In this document: positions 17,372 through 25,650 of the stretch, one piece after another
How positions within the stretch are numbered: position 1 is the stretch's first letter
How the letters are laid out: each line of letters opens with the position of its first letter
Assembly (NCBI GenBank): GCA_041656115.1
Contig: JBBAED010000006.1
Span: 1 to 64,000, forward strand
Reading direction: 5' to 3'
DNA: 64,000 bases
Source: Dehalococcoidales bacterium
GTDB lineage: Bacteria > Chloroflexota > Dehalococcoidia > Dehalococcoidales > UBA5627
Notes under the pieces: model-generated
Database searches by the model: none
Seen by the model: only the letters and a program-made list of their open reading frames with translations
Told to the model about the DNA's origin: nothing
Made by a program: the position numbers and the translations under genes

Positions 17372-18232
17372 CTATTCAAACTCCAGCGCCAGAGAGTTTG
17401 CCGTGTCCCTCATACTTGATATGTAAGATGACGGTAACGGGTCAATGTATAATACGCTCCCCGATATCCCTTTTGCAATCGCTTCCGCGTATGATGTTGC
17501 GGATTGGGGGTCGGCGTAAACGTAATTTAAGTTATACTCGGTTGCTTGGTCAATACTATGTTGCATAATCTTGGGGGTCGGTTCTTTGCCTTCCTGTTCA
17601 ATGGGAATCTGGTTCAAACCGTAAAGCGATGAAAAATAGCCAAAAGAGGGGTGATAAATCAGATAGCTGCGGTTTTGGTAGCCCTCAAAAATCTTGCCTA
17701 TGTAATCATGCAAATCGTTAAGTTCCGCAATATAGTTTTCGTAATTGGCTTTATAGTAGTCCTTATTTGCCGGGTCTTCACTGATTAACCCGTTATAGAT
17801 GTTTTGTACCATTTGTTTGGCATTTAACGGAGAGGTCCAGATATGCGGATCGCCGTTTACGATTTCAATTCCTTTTGAACAGTCGACAATAAGCATTTCT
17901 TTATTCATGCCGATAATCTTATCCATCCAGGCCACTTCGTAATCAACCCCCGAGCCGACTTTAACAAAGATATTCGCCTCGCTAACCGCAACCATTTGCC
18001 CGGTGCTCGGTTCATAGCTATGCGGGCTGGCCCCGGCAGGAACCATTATCGTTACTTCCACCTTATCGCCGCCAACCTGTTTTATAAAATCGGCAACCGG
18101 TGTAATTGAGGCGATTATTTTTAAAGTATCGCCGTTTGCGGGTTTGACCGGGCTGCATCCGCCGATAATAAATACCGATAACAGCGCCAATATTGCCACC
18201 GGGAGGCGTTTGAGTGTTTTATTTTTAATCAT
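17372..18232 (-). CDS. znuA: Metal-binding lipoprotein of zinc/manganese ABC transporter
   Basis: Substrate-binding protein of cluster A-I. The signal peptide ends with the lipobox IGGC, so it is membrane-anchored outside the cell. Likely metal ligands are the histidines in SPHSYEPS, DPHIWTS and YHPSFGYF, and an aspartate in YADPQ. The His-rich loop of many zinc-specific ZnuA proteins is absent, so manganese is possible. The start at 18232 gives 286 aa with a normal signal peptide and overlaps the fur stop by 8 nt. The longer frame from 18313 lies wholly within fur. Confidence 0.93.
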   Translation of the reverse strand: MIKNKTLKRLPVAILALLSVFIIGGCSPVKPANGDTLKIIASITPVADFIKQVGGDKVEVTIMVPAGASPHSYEPSTGQMVAVSEANIFVKVGSGVDYEVAWMDKIIGMNKEMLIVDCSKGIEIVNGDPHIWTSPLNAKQMVQNIYNGLISEDPANKDYYKANYENYIAELNDLHDYIGKIFEGYQNRSYLIYHPSFGYFSSLYGLNQIPIEQEGKEPTPKIMQHSIDQATEYNLNYVYADPQSATSYAEAIAKGISGSVLYIDPLPSSYISSMRDTANSLALEFE

Positions 18233-18707
18233 TAAGCAGCACCTTATCGGTAATCGAATTACTTTTGGGGGGTGTTTTAACATTGCAATCCGGGCATAAA
18301 CCGGTAAATTCAAGGAAGTGCTCTTTAACCTTAAAGCCGGTTTCCGCGGTTATTACCGTTTTTAAATTTTCAAAATAAGCCTCATCGCAGTTGTAGTTGA
18401 CAACCACACCGCAATTTGAACATAAGAGATGATGATGGTGGTCTTCGGTATTTATTTTATATTTGTTGCAATCGCCGCCGGCATGCACTTTACAAGTAAA
18501 TCCTAACTCGTCCAAAATATCCAACACGCGATAGACGGTAACCATGCCGATTTTGGGATGATTTTTTCTGATTTTTTCGTAAAGTTCGGCAGGGGTTAAA
18601 AATTCGTTGTTTTGGGCAAACTCTTTGATAACAGCCAGCCTTTGCGGGGTGGCTTTATATCCGTTTTGTCGTAAAACCGCTTTAATTTTCTCACTGCTAA
18701 ACTGCAT
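18225..18707 (-). CDS. Fur-family metalloregulator, probably Zur
   Basis: 160-aa repressor with an N-terminal winged helix (ATPQRLAVIKEF at 19-30, TVYRVLDIL at 57-65) and a C-terminal dimerisation/metal domain. Structural zinc cysteines are C96/C99 (CSNC) and C138/C141 (CPDC); a histidine run lies at 90-93. Operon position directly ahead of znuACB makes zinc (Zur) the most likely effector; Mur or Fur are alternatives. A palindromic operator candidate overlaps its own predicted transcription start. Confidence 0.93.
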   Translation of the reverse strand: MQFSSEKIKAVLRQNGYKATPQRLAVIKEFAQNNEFLTPAELYEKIRKNHPKIGMVTVYRVLDILDELGFTCKVHAGGDCNKYKINTEDHHHHLLCSNCGVVVNYNCDEAYFENLKTVITAETGFKVKEHFLEFTGLCPDCNVKTPPKSNSITDKVLLND

Positions 18708-18742
18708 ATCGCAACCGAACCTTTAATTAGCCCCTAACTAAC

Positions 18743-18792
18743 TGAAAACCTTTTCAATTACAATGTTAACAGAAGCTTTTACGGTCTGTCAA
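18743..18792 (-). promoter_or_regulatory. Promoter and palindromic operator of the fur-znu operon
   Basis: Minus strand: TTGACA (18792-18787), an 18-bp spacer and TAACAT (18768-18763). The 14-bp palindrome TGAAAA-CC-TTTTCA occupies 18743-18756, at the expected transcription start. A Fur/Zur-type autoregulatory site is a natural reading, but the sequence is not the classical E. coli box. Confidence 0.55.
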
Positions 18793-19075
18793 TAGTTTTA
18801 GCCGAAAAACCAAGAAAGATACGATAAGTATTGATTAAGGGGTGTAAATAAGTTAAACTTAGGTTGTAAGAGAGGCTATGCAACAAAATCGGCAGGTTGC
18901 CAAATTGCTTGTAGTCTGTTTGGCTTTATGTCGGTCTAAACTGTTATCCGGATAGCTCTACCGCTTTTTGTAATACCCCCATTTATAACATACCGAATAT
19001 ACGGGCATATTTATATTATTGGTCTTGGATATATTAAGCAGCCTTAGAGTGATTATCTTACGGAGGGGCAGACAA
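18793..19075. other. Intergenic region between divergent fur and dksA-like genes
   Basis: No supported gene. A 25-codon frame (18878-18955) begins after GAGAGG and has a hydrophobic centre, but nothing else supports it. The region should hold the promoter of the dksA-lspA-rluD set. Confidence 0.4.
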
Positions 19076-19435
19076 GTGAATATTGCGGATTATGAACCAA
19101 TGAGGCTTCGTTTAGAGGAATCTCGTCAGCGGTTGGAGGATCAGCTTGAGCAATTGAAAGCGAGCCGTCCCACCGAAAACAGGCGCGAGGGCAGTCCCTT
19201 TGGTAAACGGGAAGAAGAAGCCACCGAGGCTGCCGATTTGGAAACTCGCATGGCTCTTGAACACAGAACTGCCCAACAGCTGGCTGAAACGGAAAGGGCA
19301 TTGGAAAAATTTGCCAAGGGAACTTACGGGATTTGTGAAGATTGCGGTAAGCCGATCAAACCGGAAAGATTAGAGGCTTTACCGCAGGCGTTGTATTGTA
19401 TGGAGTGTAATGTCAGAAAAGCAAGAAATATCTAA
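19076..19435 (+). CDS. DksA/TraR-type zinc-finger protein
   Basis: 119-aa protein with an acidic, coiled-coil-forming N-terminal two thirds and a C-terminal C4 zinc finger (C87-x2-C90 ... C108-x2-C111) of the DksA/TraR family. Proteins of this class enter the RNA polymerase secondary channel or are uncharacterised YocK/TraR relatives. The GTG at 19076 is preferred because GGAGGGG lies 7-8 nt upstream; the frame extends to 19019 but without a signal there. Its end overlaps lspA by 26 nt. Confidence 0.85.
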   Translation: MNIADYEPMRLRLEESRQRLEDQLEQLKASRPTENRREGSPFGKREEEATEAADLETRMALEHRTAQQLAETERALEKFAKGTYGICEDCGKPIKPERLEALPQALYCMECNVRKARNI

Positions 19436-19922
19436 ATTAAGAAGTTTTGCCAAGGGGTTTCATCGTAAGGGTTCGCTCTTTTTGTGCCTGGCGCTATCGA
19501 TAGTGGCGGCTGACCAGCTCACAAAATATATTGTTAAAACGAATATGGCGCTTGGACAATCCATACCGGAGAGCGGGTTCTTTCATTTCACCTATGTTCA
19601 AAATACAGGCGCCGCTTTTAGTATATTGCGGGAGCACACCTTTTTGTTATCAATATTTTCGATAATAGGTGTCGTCTTACTGCTCTTTATCGTATTTTAT
19701 TTAGCGGACCGTATTGATTTTTTAAAGACGACACCGGCTAAGTTTTCGCTTGGATTGATTATGGGCGGCACCGTTGGTAATCTTATCGATAGGTTAAGCT
19801 ACGGTTATGTAATTGATTTTATCGATTTCGATTTTTTTGCGACCTTTAATGTAGCCGATTCCGCAATTACAGTCGGTGTACTGCTTTTGGCCTTTTTCTA
19901 TATTCGCTCGGCCGAGAACTGA
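19410..19922 (+). CDS. lspA: Lipoprotein signal peptidase (signal peptidase II)
   Basis: Inner-membrane aspartic protease that cleaves prolipoproteins before the lipidated cysteine. It has four hydrophobic helices, the motif D-Q-L-T-K after the first helix, VQNTGAAFS, and the two catalytic-aspartate regions GNLIDR and NVADSAI. It overlaps the dksA-like gene by 26 nt, with GGAG five nt before the ATG. Its presence agrees with the lipoprotein signals seen on znuA, the hydrolase and the rhodanese in this window. Confidence 0.95.
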   Translation: MSEKQEISKLRSFAKGFHRKGSLFLCLALSIVAADQLTKYIVKTNMALGQSIPESGFFHFTYVQNTGAAFSILREHTFLLSIFSIIGVVLLLFIVFYLADRIDFLKTTPAKFSLGLIMGGTVGNLIDRLSYGYVIDFIDFDFFATFNVADSAITVGVLLLAFFYIRSAEN

Positions 19923-19931
19923 CGGATTTTT

Positions 19932-20837
19932 ATGGAAGAACAAATTTATGAGCTATCTGCAAACGAAGACGGCGAGCGGCTGGATAAATATATCGCCTCG
20001 GAACTTGCTGATATTTCGCGCAGTTTTATCCAAAAATTAATCACCGACGGTAAAGTTACAGTTAACGGGCAAGTTGAAAAAGCCGGTTTTAAGCTTACCG
20101 TCGGCGATAAAATTATTATTAATGTTCCCCAAGCGGAAACCACTACCCTCAAGCCGGAGGCAATTCCGCTTAATATCCTCTACGAAGATAACGATCTCTT
20201 GGTAATCGATAAACCGGCCGGGCTGACCGTACATCCGGCTCCGGGACACCCCGAACATACGCTGGTTAACGCTGTTTTAGCGCATTTTCCGGAATTAACA
20301 GAAAGCGGCGGAGAACGCCTGCGCCCGGGTATTGTACATAGATTAGATAAAGACACCTCCGGGCTGGTGTTGGTTGCTAAAAACAGGGCGGCTCTGGCAA
20401 ACCTTTCCGAGCAATTTAAATCACGCTCGGTAACTAAAATCTACTTAACGCTTGTTAAAGGGCACTTAAAACCGGAAAACGGTCTTATTGAAGCCAACCT
20501 CGGCAGAGATAAAGGAAACCGAAAGCGCATGGCCATTACCGAAGAAGGGAAAGAAGCGCGTACCCGCTACCGCGTTATAAAATATTACCCCGAGGGTTAT
20601 TCGCTGCTTGAAATAACACTTGAAACCGGCCGCACACATCAGATAAGAGTGCATTTGGCGGCAATCGGCTTTCCGATTGTCGGTGACGAAACATACGGGA
20701 TAAAATCTCCCTTTATTGCCCGCCAATTTCTGCATGCCCATCGGATTGGTTTCTATCTTCCCTCAACCGAAAAATATATCGAATTCAGCTCCGAACTCCC
20801 GGCGGATTTACAAGGTGTTCTCGAGAAAATATCTTAA
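19932..20837 (+). CDS. rluD: Ribosomal large subunit pseudouridine synthase, RluD family
   Basis: Isomerises uridines to pseudouridine in 23S rRNA. An N-terminal S4 RNA-binding domain occupies about residues 10-70. The catalytic domain has the family motif HRLDKDTSG with the nucleophilic aspartate, plus GRTHQIRVHL. The 301-aa length is standard. It follows lspA by 9 nt, an arrangement common in Firmicutes and Chloroflexota. Exact target (RluC versus RluD sites) cannot be told from sequence alone. Confidence 0.92.
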   Translation: MEEQIYELSANEDGERLDKYIASELADISRSFIQKLITDGKVTVNGQVEKAGFKLTVGDKIIINVPQAETTTLKPEAIPLNILYEDNDLLVIDKPAGLTVHPAPGHPEHTLVNAVLAHFPELTESGGERLRPGIVHRLDKDTSGLVLVAKNRAALANLSEQFKSRSVTKIYLTLVKGHLKPENGLIEANLGRDKGNRKRMAITEEGKEARTRYRVIKYYPEGYSLLEITLETGRTHQIRVHLAAIGFPIVGDETYGIKSPFIARQFLHAHRIGFYLPSTEKYIEFSSELPADLQGVLEKIS

Positions 20838-20913
20838 GGCGTTTACTTTCGGTTTTAGGTCACCGATAATAATCGTGTTAGAATAAAAGAGTGGGTTTTA
20901 AAAGGCTCTGATA

Positions 20914-21447
20914 ATGAACAACAGTGAGGTGTATGAGGAATCCGGCGGAATTATTTTGAAGTTTGCCGGTTTTTGGCGTAGGTTTGCCGCTGCCGTAATT
21001 GATTTTGCCGTAATCGCAACGGTTATCTCCGTTTTTATGCCGTTACAGCACCTTGGATATGTACGGGTATGGGATCCGGATATCTTCAGCGGCATTCCGC
21101 ATTGGTTGATGTTCCCTCAACTAATATTATACAACGTACTTTTAATCGTTATTATAATCGGTTATTTCGTTATTTGTTGGGTTTGGCGCGGTCAGACGTT
21201 GGGTAAAGTTGTAATGAATATTAAAGTTATTACCCCCGACGGTTCAAACGTAACTTTCCCGATTGCCTTTTTAAGATATTTGGGCTATATCGTATCTGCG
21301 GTTCCTTTATTTTTAGGGTTTATTTGGATTGCTTTTGATAAACAAAAGCAGGGTTTTCACGATAAAATCGCCGGAACGTTTGTGGTGATTGTGCCGCAAC
21401 CGAAAATAAAAGAGGCTAATCCGAGCACAACGGGTGCCGGAGTATAA
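20914..21447 (+). CDS. RDD-family membrane protein
   Basis: 177-aa protein with the RDD-domain start FAGFWRRFAAAVIDF (arginine/aspartate in helix 1) and about four membrane helices near residues 20-40, 65-90, 120-140 and 145-160. It also has the typical GQTLGKVVM.IKV and D...QG.HDKIAGTFVV motifs. The family has been linked to transport or ion homeostasis without a firm biochemical role. It stands alone between rluD and gltX. Confidence 0.88.
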   Translation: MNNSEVYEESGGIILKFAGFWRRFAAAVIDFAVIATVISVFMPLQHLGYVRVWDPDIFSGIPHWLMFPQLILYNVLLIVIIIGYFVICWVWRGQTLGKVVMNIKVITPDGSNVTFPIAFLRYLGYIVSAVPLFLGFIWIAFDKQKQGFHDKIAGTFVVIVPQPKIKEANPSTTGAGV

Positions 21448-21702
21448 TTTTTTAAACATTATTTTCCCGGCTGTGATATATTATTAGTGCAAGCCGTTTG
21501 GAGTAAAATGGGTGGTTTTGGCTTTGAACAATCGGAATGTCAAAACAGGAAATTAATCCAAGAGTATTGACTGCAAACCGAAAGTTATAAGCTATTAAGG
21601 TTATGCGAGCCGAAAGACCGCCTTTTAGGTTAATGGTATAGCGCAAAATAGAATAAAAGAATATAATTACCGTAATAAGTATTTTTTATATGTGAATGAA
21701 TC

Positions 21703-23199
21703 ATGAGTAATAACATCAGAGTACGCTACGCCCCCAGCCCCACCGGTTACCCCCATGTGGGTAATATCAGGACAGCCTTGTTTAACTGGTTGTTTGCCCG
21801 TCATCACGGCGGCAGCTTTATTGTGCGCATCGAAGACACCGATGTTGCGCGTACTGTAGAGGGTGCCGTTGAGTCTATTTTGGAAGGGCTGCGCTGGTTG
21901 GAGATTGACTGGGATGAAGGCCCCGAAGTCGGCGGTAAATTCGGCCCGTATGTGCAATCGGAGCGCCTGGATAAATATTTGGCCGCCGTTAAAAAACTAA
22001 TCGAGCAAGGGGATGCCTATTACTGCTATTGCACACCGGAACGCCTTGATGAAATGCGTAACGAGCAAATGAAAAATAAGCAACCCCCGGGATATGATAG
22101 GCATTGCCGTGATTTATCCGTTACCGAAAACACCTTTAAATGGATGTCGGGGATTAAAAGGGTAGTGCGTTTTCGAACACCGGTTAGCGGTAAAACCACT
22201 TTCCACGATATCATCCGCGGTGATGTAACCTTTGATAATTCCACTATCGACGATTTTGTCATCCTCAAGTCCGACGGCTATCCGACGTATCATCTCGCCA
22301 GTATCGTAGACGACAACGAGATGAAAATAACGCATGTTTTAAGGGCGGAAGAGTGGCTTTCAAGTACTCCGCGCCACCTGCTGATGTATAAGGCTATGGG
22401 CTATAACCCGCCTGAATTTGCCCATCTGCCGATGCTTCTCGGTACCGACAGGTCCAAATTAAGCAAACGCCACGGCTCGGTTTCGATAATGGAATATAAA
22501 GAGCAAGGGTATTTGCCGGAAGCAATGGTGAACTTCCTTTCGCTTTTGGGTTGGTCGTTGGACGGTAAAACCGAACTAATGACCGTTAAAGAAATTATTA
22601 AAAACTTTACGCTCGGGCGCGTTAATTCCACCGGTGCGATTTTTAACGTTGAAAAGTTGGATTGGATGAACGGCGTTTATGTCCGTAACCTTCAAACAGA
22701 AGAGTTTGCAACAAGGGTTATGCCGTTCCTTGAAAGAGATTTGCCCGCCGAGGTAAAAAGACCGCTATCTTTAGAATACGTGACACAAATTGTGCCGCTG
22801 GTTCAGGAAAGGGTTAAAAAGCTTGGTGAAATAGCGGAACTAACCGATTTTTTCTTTAACGAAAACCTCGAGTACGACCCGAATATTTTGGTTGCCAAGA
22901 AAACAACACGTGAAACAACGAAAATAATGCTTGAAACGGCGCTTGCCGAGCTTGGAGAACTTGCCGAGTTTACCGATGAATCCCTCGAGAATGTTTTGAG
23001 GCCGATGGCTGAGAAATTAGAAGTTAAAACCGGTCAGTTATTCGGAACACTCAGATCGGCAACCACAGGGAAAGAGGTTGCCCCGCCGCTTTTTCAGACA
23101 ATGGTAGTGCTCGGCAAAGAGCGTTGTATCAAACGCATCGGCGAAGCGCTGGGGGTTCTGGACCGGGCCAAAGATAAAACCGTCCCCGAAGAAAAATAA
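21703..23199 (+). CDS. gltX: Glutamyl-tRNA synthetase
   Basis: Class Ib synthetase charging tRNA-Glu (and, if non-discriminating, tRNA-Gln). The HIGH motif is HVGN in SPTGYPHVGNIRTALFNW, the KMSKS loop is KLSKR, and a C-terminal anticodon-binding helical domain completes a 498-aa bacterial-size enzyme. CYC at about residues 107-109 may contribute to a zinc-binding site. The 255 bp upstream hold no other gene and no recognised riboswitch. Whether it is discriminating is undecided; a glnS or gatCAB gene elsewhere would settle that. Confidence 0.96.
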   Translation: MSNNIRVRYAPSPTGYPHVGNIRTALFNWLFARHHGGSFIVRIEDTDVARTVEGAVESILEGLRWLEIDWDEGPEVGGKFGPYVQSERLDKYLAAVKKLIEQGDAYYCYCTPERLDEMRNEQMKNKQPPGYDRHCRDLSVTENTFKWMSGIKRVVRFRTPVSGKTTFHDIIRGDVTFDNSTIDDFVILKSDGYPTYHLASIVDDNEMKITHVLRAEEWLSSTPRHLLMYKAMGYNPPEFAHLPMLLGTDRSKLSKRHGSVSIMEYKEQGYLPEAMVNFLSLLGWSLDGKTELMTVKEIIKNFTLGRVNSTGAIFNVEKLDWMNGVYVRNLQTEEFATRVMPFLERDLPAEVKRPLSLEYVTQIVPLVQERVKKLGEIAELTDFFFNENLEYDPNILVAKKTTRETTKIMLETALAELGELAEFTDESLENVLRPMAEKLEVKTGQLFGTLRSATTGKEVAPPLFQTMVVLGKERCIKRIGEALGVLDRAKDKTVPEEK

Positions 23200-23347
23200 A
23201 CCCCTTAACGTTCAAAATTGAAAGGGCAGAGCTCTTTTTGTCCATTATCCATCTTTACATAATTCAATCGGCAAGGGATATCTTTATTTAAAGAAGATTG
23301 CCGTACGGGAATACAGAACAATTTGTCGCAAAGGAATTTCTTGGGGC

Positions 23348-23396
23348 AAAAAAATAATCCGCCGAGCGTCTATTTCGGTTATCGGAAAGGCTCGGC
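23348..23396 (-). terminator. Probable intrinsic terminator of the 42-aa gene
   Basis: On the minus strand GCCGAGC (23396-23390) pairs with GCTCGGC (23367-23361), with secondary pairing inside the loop. A 7-T run follows after six bases. It lies 33 bp beyond the stop of the small ORF. Confidence 0.5.
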
Positions 23397-23428
23397 AGAT
23401 TTAATTGTTATTCGTGGGATAAGTATGC

Positions 23429-23557
23429 TTATCTCTTGCGGTTAACAAAAGAAAATTCGATTTTCTTGCCGTTACGCTTGGTATCTTTTTTATTGACGTT
23501 TTCGATAAATCTCTGCAGCTCTTCTTTTTCTGCCGCTGTTTCTTTTTTAGTAGCCAT
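23429..23557 (-). CDS. Small basic protein, 42 aa, function unknown
   Basis: Short lysine-rich reading frame beginning MATKKETAAEKEELQRF and ending in SFVNRKR. AAAGAGGGTG lies 9-10 nt before the ATG, and a hairpin with a T run follows the stop, so this looks like a complete monocistronic gene. The composition (about 12 Lys/Arg and many Glu) predicts a charged helix followed by a basic tail, as in small nucleic-acid- or ribosome-associated proteins. No family is recognised. Confidence 0.6.
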   Translation of the reverse strand: MATKKETAAEKEELQRFIENVNKKDTKRNGKKIEFSFVNRKR

Positions 23558-23654
23558 TTGTATAATTCACCCTCTTTCTGTCAGTTAAAACATAATTATA
23601 GCAGTTTTCCTGTTACATCGCCAAATATCGTTACTTGCAAGAGTTCTCTCTTTT

Positions 23655-24205
23655 TGTCATCCTGCTTTCTTCTCTTGTCATCCTGAACACAGTGAAGGAT
23701 CTAAGAGGTCGAGAAATATAGACTATAAGGTCACTTCAGAGTCAAAAAAGAGGCAACGTCCTACCATAAAAATCCACACCCAAACAGTGCACTATTCGCC
23801 AACTCCCAGATTCTTCGACAAGCTCAGAATGACATTATTTTTGTCATCCTGAATGAAATGAAGGATCTAAGAGGATTGAAATACAGGCTATAGGGTAACC
23901 TCGACATCAAAAAAGAGGAATCGTCCTACTATAAAAATCCACACCCAAACAGTACACTATTTGCCAACCCCCAGATTCTTCGACAAGCTCAGAATGACAA
24001 TAATAGTAACGTCTTTGCGAGCGTAGCGAAGCAATCTCATATAGATTAAATTCCTTGGAGATTGCCACGTCGTTCGCCAAAGGCTCACTCCTCGCAAAGA
24101 CAATAGGTGAGAGCCACGTCACTCGCCTAGTGGTTTCCTCCTCGCAAAGACATTTTCTCTCGTTCGCCCTGAGCCTGTCGAAGGGCTCAAAGAACGAGAG
24201 AGGGT
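23655..24205. repeat. Palindromic repeat cluster 2 (A, A, C, half C, half B)
   Basis: Two tandem A elements in reverse orientation (23676-23834 and 23842-23999), separated by 7 bp. They are followed by a full 91-bp C element (24011-24101) with perfect 11-bp ends GTCTTTGCGAG/CTCGCAAAGAC, one arm of a second C (24111-24151) and half of a B (24161-about 24200). A further stub of A lies at 23655-23664. The cluster sits between the 42-aa gene and the 3' end of mutM. Frames of 71-73 codons inside it are repeat-derived and not credible genes. Confidence 0.85.
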
Positions 24206-24233
24206 GTTATCCCGAATGACAGCAAGCCCCCGC

Positions 24234-25043
24234 TTATAGTTTCTGGCAGTCGGGGCAGAAATAGGTCCCGCGTTGCTGAACCAATGTACGTTCCAGAATG
24301 GTCCCACACTCCGTGCAGGGTTTATTTTTGCAGTGGGCAACCTTAAATTCTCTGTGCGCGGCCCCCGTTTCTCCGTCCGGTCTGAAATAGTTCGAAACGC
24401 TGGCTCCCTTATTTTTAATCCCCAGTTTCAATACGTCTTGAATTGCCTGGTGCAAGACCTTGATTTCATTAGCCGAAAGTGTGTTTGCCGGCTTTTTGGG
24501 ATGGATTTTGGAAGCAAAAAGTGCTTCATCGGCATACATATTACCGATGCCGGCAATCAGACATTGGTCCAACAACAAAGCTTTAATTGCAGATTTACGC
24601 GTACTTAGAATTTTTGTAAAGGTTTGCGGTGTAAAGGCATCGCTTAAGGGTTCGACTCCCAGTTTTCCGATAACACAGTTACAGTCCTTTACCAGTCTTA
24701 TCTTGCCAAACTTGCGCGGATCGTTAAAAAAAATATTGTCACCGTTATCAAGGCGGAATACGGCGCGGGTGTAGGGTGGGGGCTCGTCTTTACCAACCAT
24801 CAGCGAACCGCTCATTCTCATATGTAAAATGAGGTTTAATCCGTCTTCAAGCCCGATTATTATGTATTTACCGCGCCTGTCTATACCGAGGATTTTTTTG
24901 TTGCGGATGCCGTCAAGAAATTCTTCTTTGGAAGGCTCTTCAAGCATTCGCTCCCAGTAGAGTGCAACATCTTTGATTGTGCGTCCTACAATATAGGGCA
25001 AAAGGTCATTTTTTATGGTTTCGACTTCAGGCAGTTCGGGCAT
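24234..25043 (-). CDS. mutM: Formamidopyrimidine-DNA glycosylase
   Basis: Bifunctional glycosylase/AP lyase removing 8-oxoguanine and formamidopyrimidines. The N-terminal PELPEVET places the catalytic proline and glutamate at residues 2 and 3. The H2TH region (DQCLIAGIGNMYADEALF) and C-terminal zinc finger C-x2-C ... C-x2-C (CTEC, CPDC) are intact in 269 aa. It overlaps the PAP2 gene by 17 nt and is the last gene of the polA-PAP2-mutM run, ahead of repeat cluster 2. Confidence 0.96.
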   Translation of the reverse strand: MPELPEVETIKNDLLPYIVGRTIKDVALYWERMLEEPSKEEFLDGIRNKKILGIDRRGKYIIIGLEDGLNLILHMRMSGSLMVGKDEPPPYTRAVFRLDNGDNIFFNDPRKFGKIRLVKDCNCVIGKLGVEPLSDAFTPQTFTKILSTRKSAIKALLLDQCLIAGIGNMYADEALFASKIHPKKPANTLSANEIKVLHQAIQDVLKLGIKNKGASVSNYFRPDGETGAAHREFKVAHCKNKPCTECGTILERTLVQQRGTYFCPDCQKL

Positions 25044-25647
25044 TTGTTTTCTCTTTTCTTATGCATTTATACAATATTATAACAGGAATAACTATCAATA
25101 TTCCGATTGTTAATCCGGCTAAAACATCGCTTAGCCAGTGCCTTTGCAGATATAGGCGCGACAGACCTACTAAAAGGATTAATAACCCCGCCGTAATTTG
25201 AAGCGCGACACAGATTTTTTTATTTTTAATGATTTGAGGCATAAAATAAATTGTCATTCCCATTAAGGTAGATGTAAATACGGTGTGCCCGCTAGGGAAA
25301 CTGTTTTGCAGTAAATCGTCTATGGGCCTCGGGCGGTCAATAAATAACTTCAAAAAAAAGCTGATAACAGCCCCAATCCCCGGTGCCGCAATTATAAAAA
25401 GCGCTTCTGTTCTTTTTCCGGCAAGCCAAAAAGCGAGCCCCAAAAGCAGACCGGCAAATATGTAATAAGGGAAATCACCAAGGCTTGTAACCAGCGGCAG
25501 AATAAAATCAAGACACGGGGCTTGCGTTTTATCTGCCCAAACGCTGACGGCAATATCGCCGGGGAAGTTTACTCCTGAGGTAGCGGCAATAACGATAAAA
25601 ACAAAAAAAGCAAAAAGAGTTAAGTACGAAATACGTAATATACTCAA
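25027..25647 (-). CDS. PAP2-family membrane phosphatase
   Basis: 206-aa integral membrane phosphatase with about five to six helices. The three-part catalytic signature is complete: K-L-F-I-D-R-P-R-P, PSGH and SRLYLQRHWLSD. Bacterial relatives dephosphorylate undecaprenyl pyrophosphate or phosphatidylglycerol phosphate. The substrate is undecided here. It lies 3 nt after polA and overlaps mutM, so it is co-transcribed with DNA-repair genes without an obvious functional link. Confidence 0.92.
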   Translation of the reverse strand: MSILRISYLTLFAFFVFIVIAATSGVNFPGDIAVSVWADKTQAPCLDFILPLVTSLGDFPYYIFAGLLLGLAFWLAGKRTEALFIIAAPGIGAVISFFLKLFIDRPRPIDDLLQNSFPSGHTVFTSTLMGMTIYFMPQIIKNKKICVALQITAGLLILLVGLSRLYLQRHWLSDVLAGLTIGILIVIPVIILYKCIRKEKTNARTA

Positions 25648-25650
25648 AAA

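Noticed and set aside
18233..18313. N-terminal 27-residue extension of znuA
   Set aside because: Lies within fur and would bury the signal peptide; the ATG at 18232 gives a normal lipoprotein.
18878..18955. 25-codon frame with GAGAGG upstream, hydrophobic centre
   Set aside because: Could be a leader peptide, but too short and without supporting structure; the upstream resemblance to the acpS start region is probably chance.
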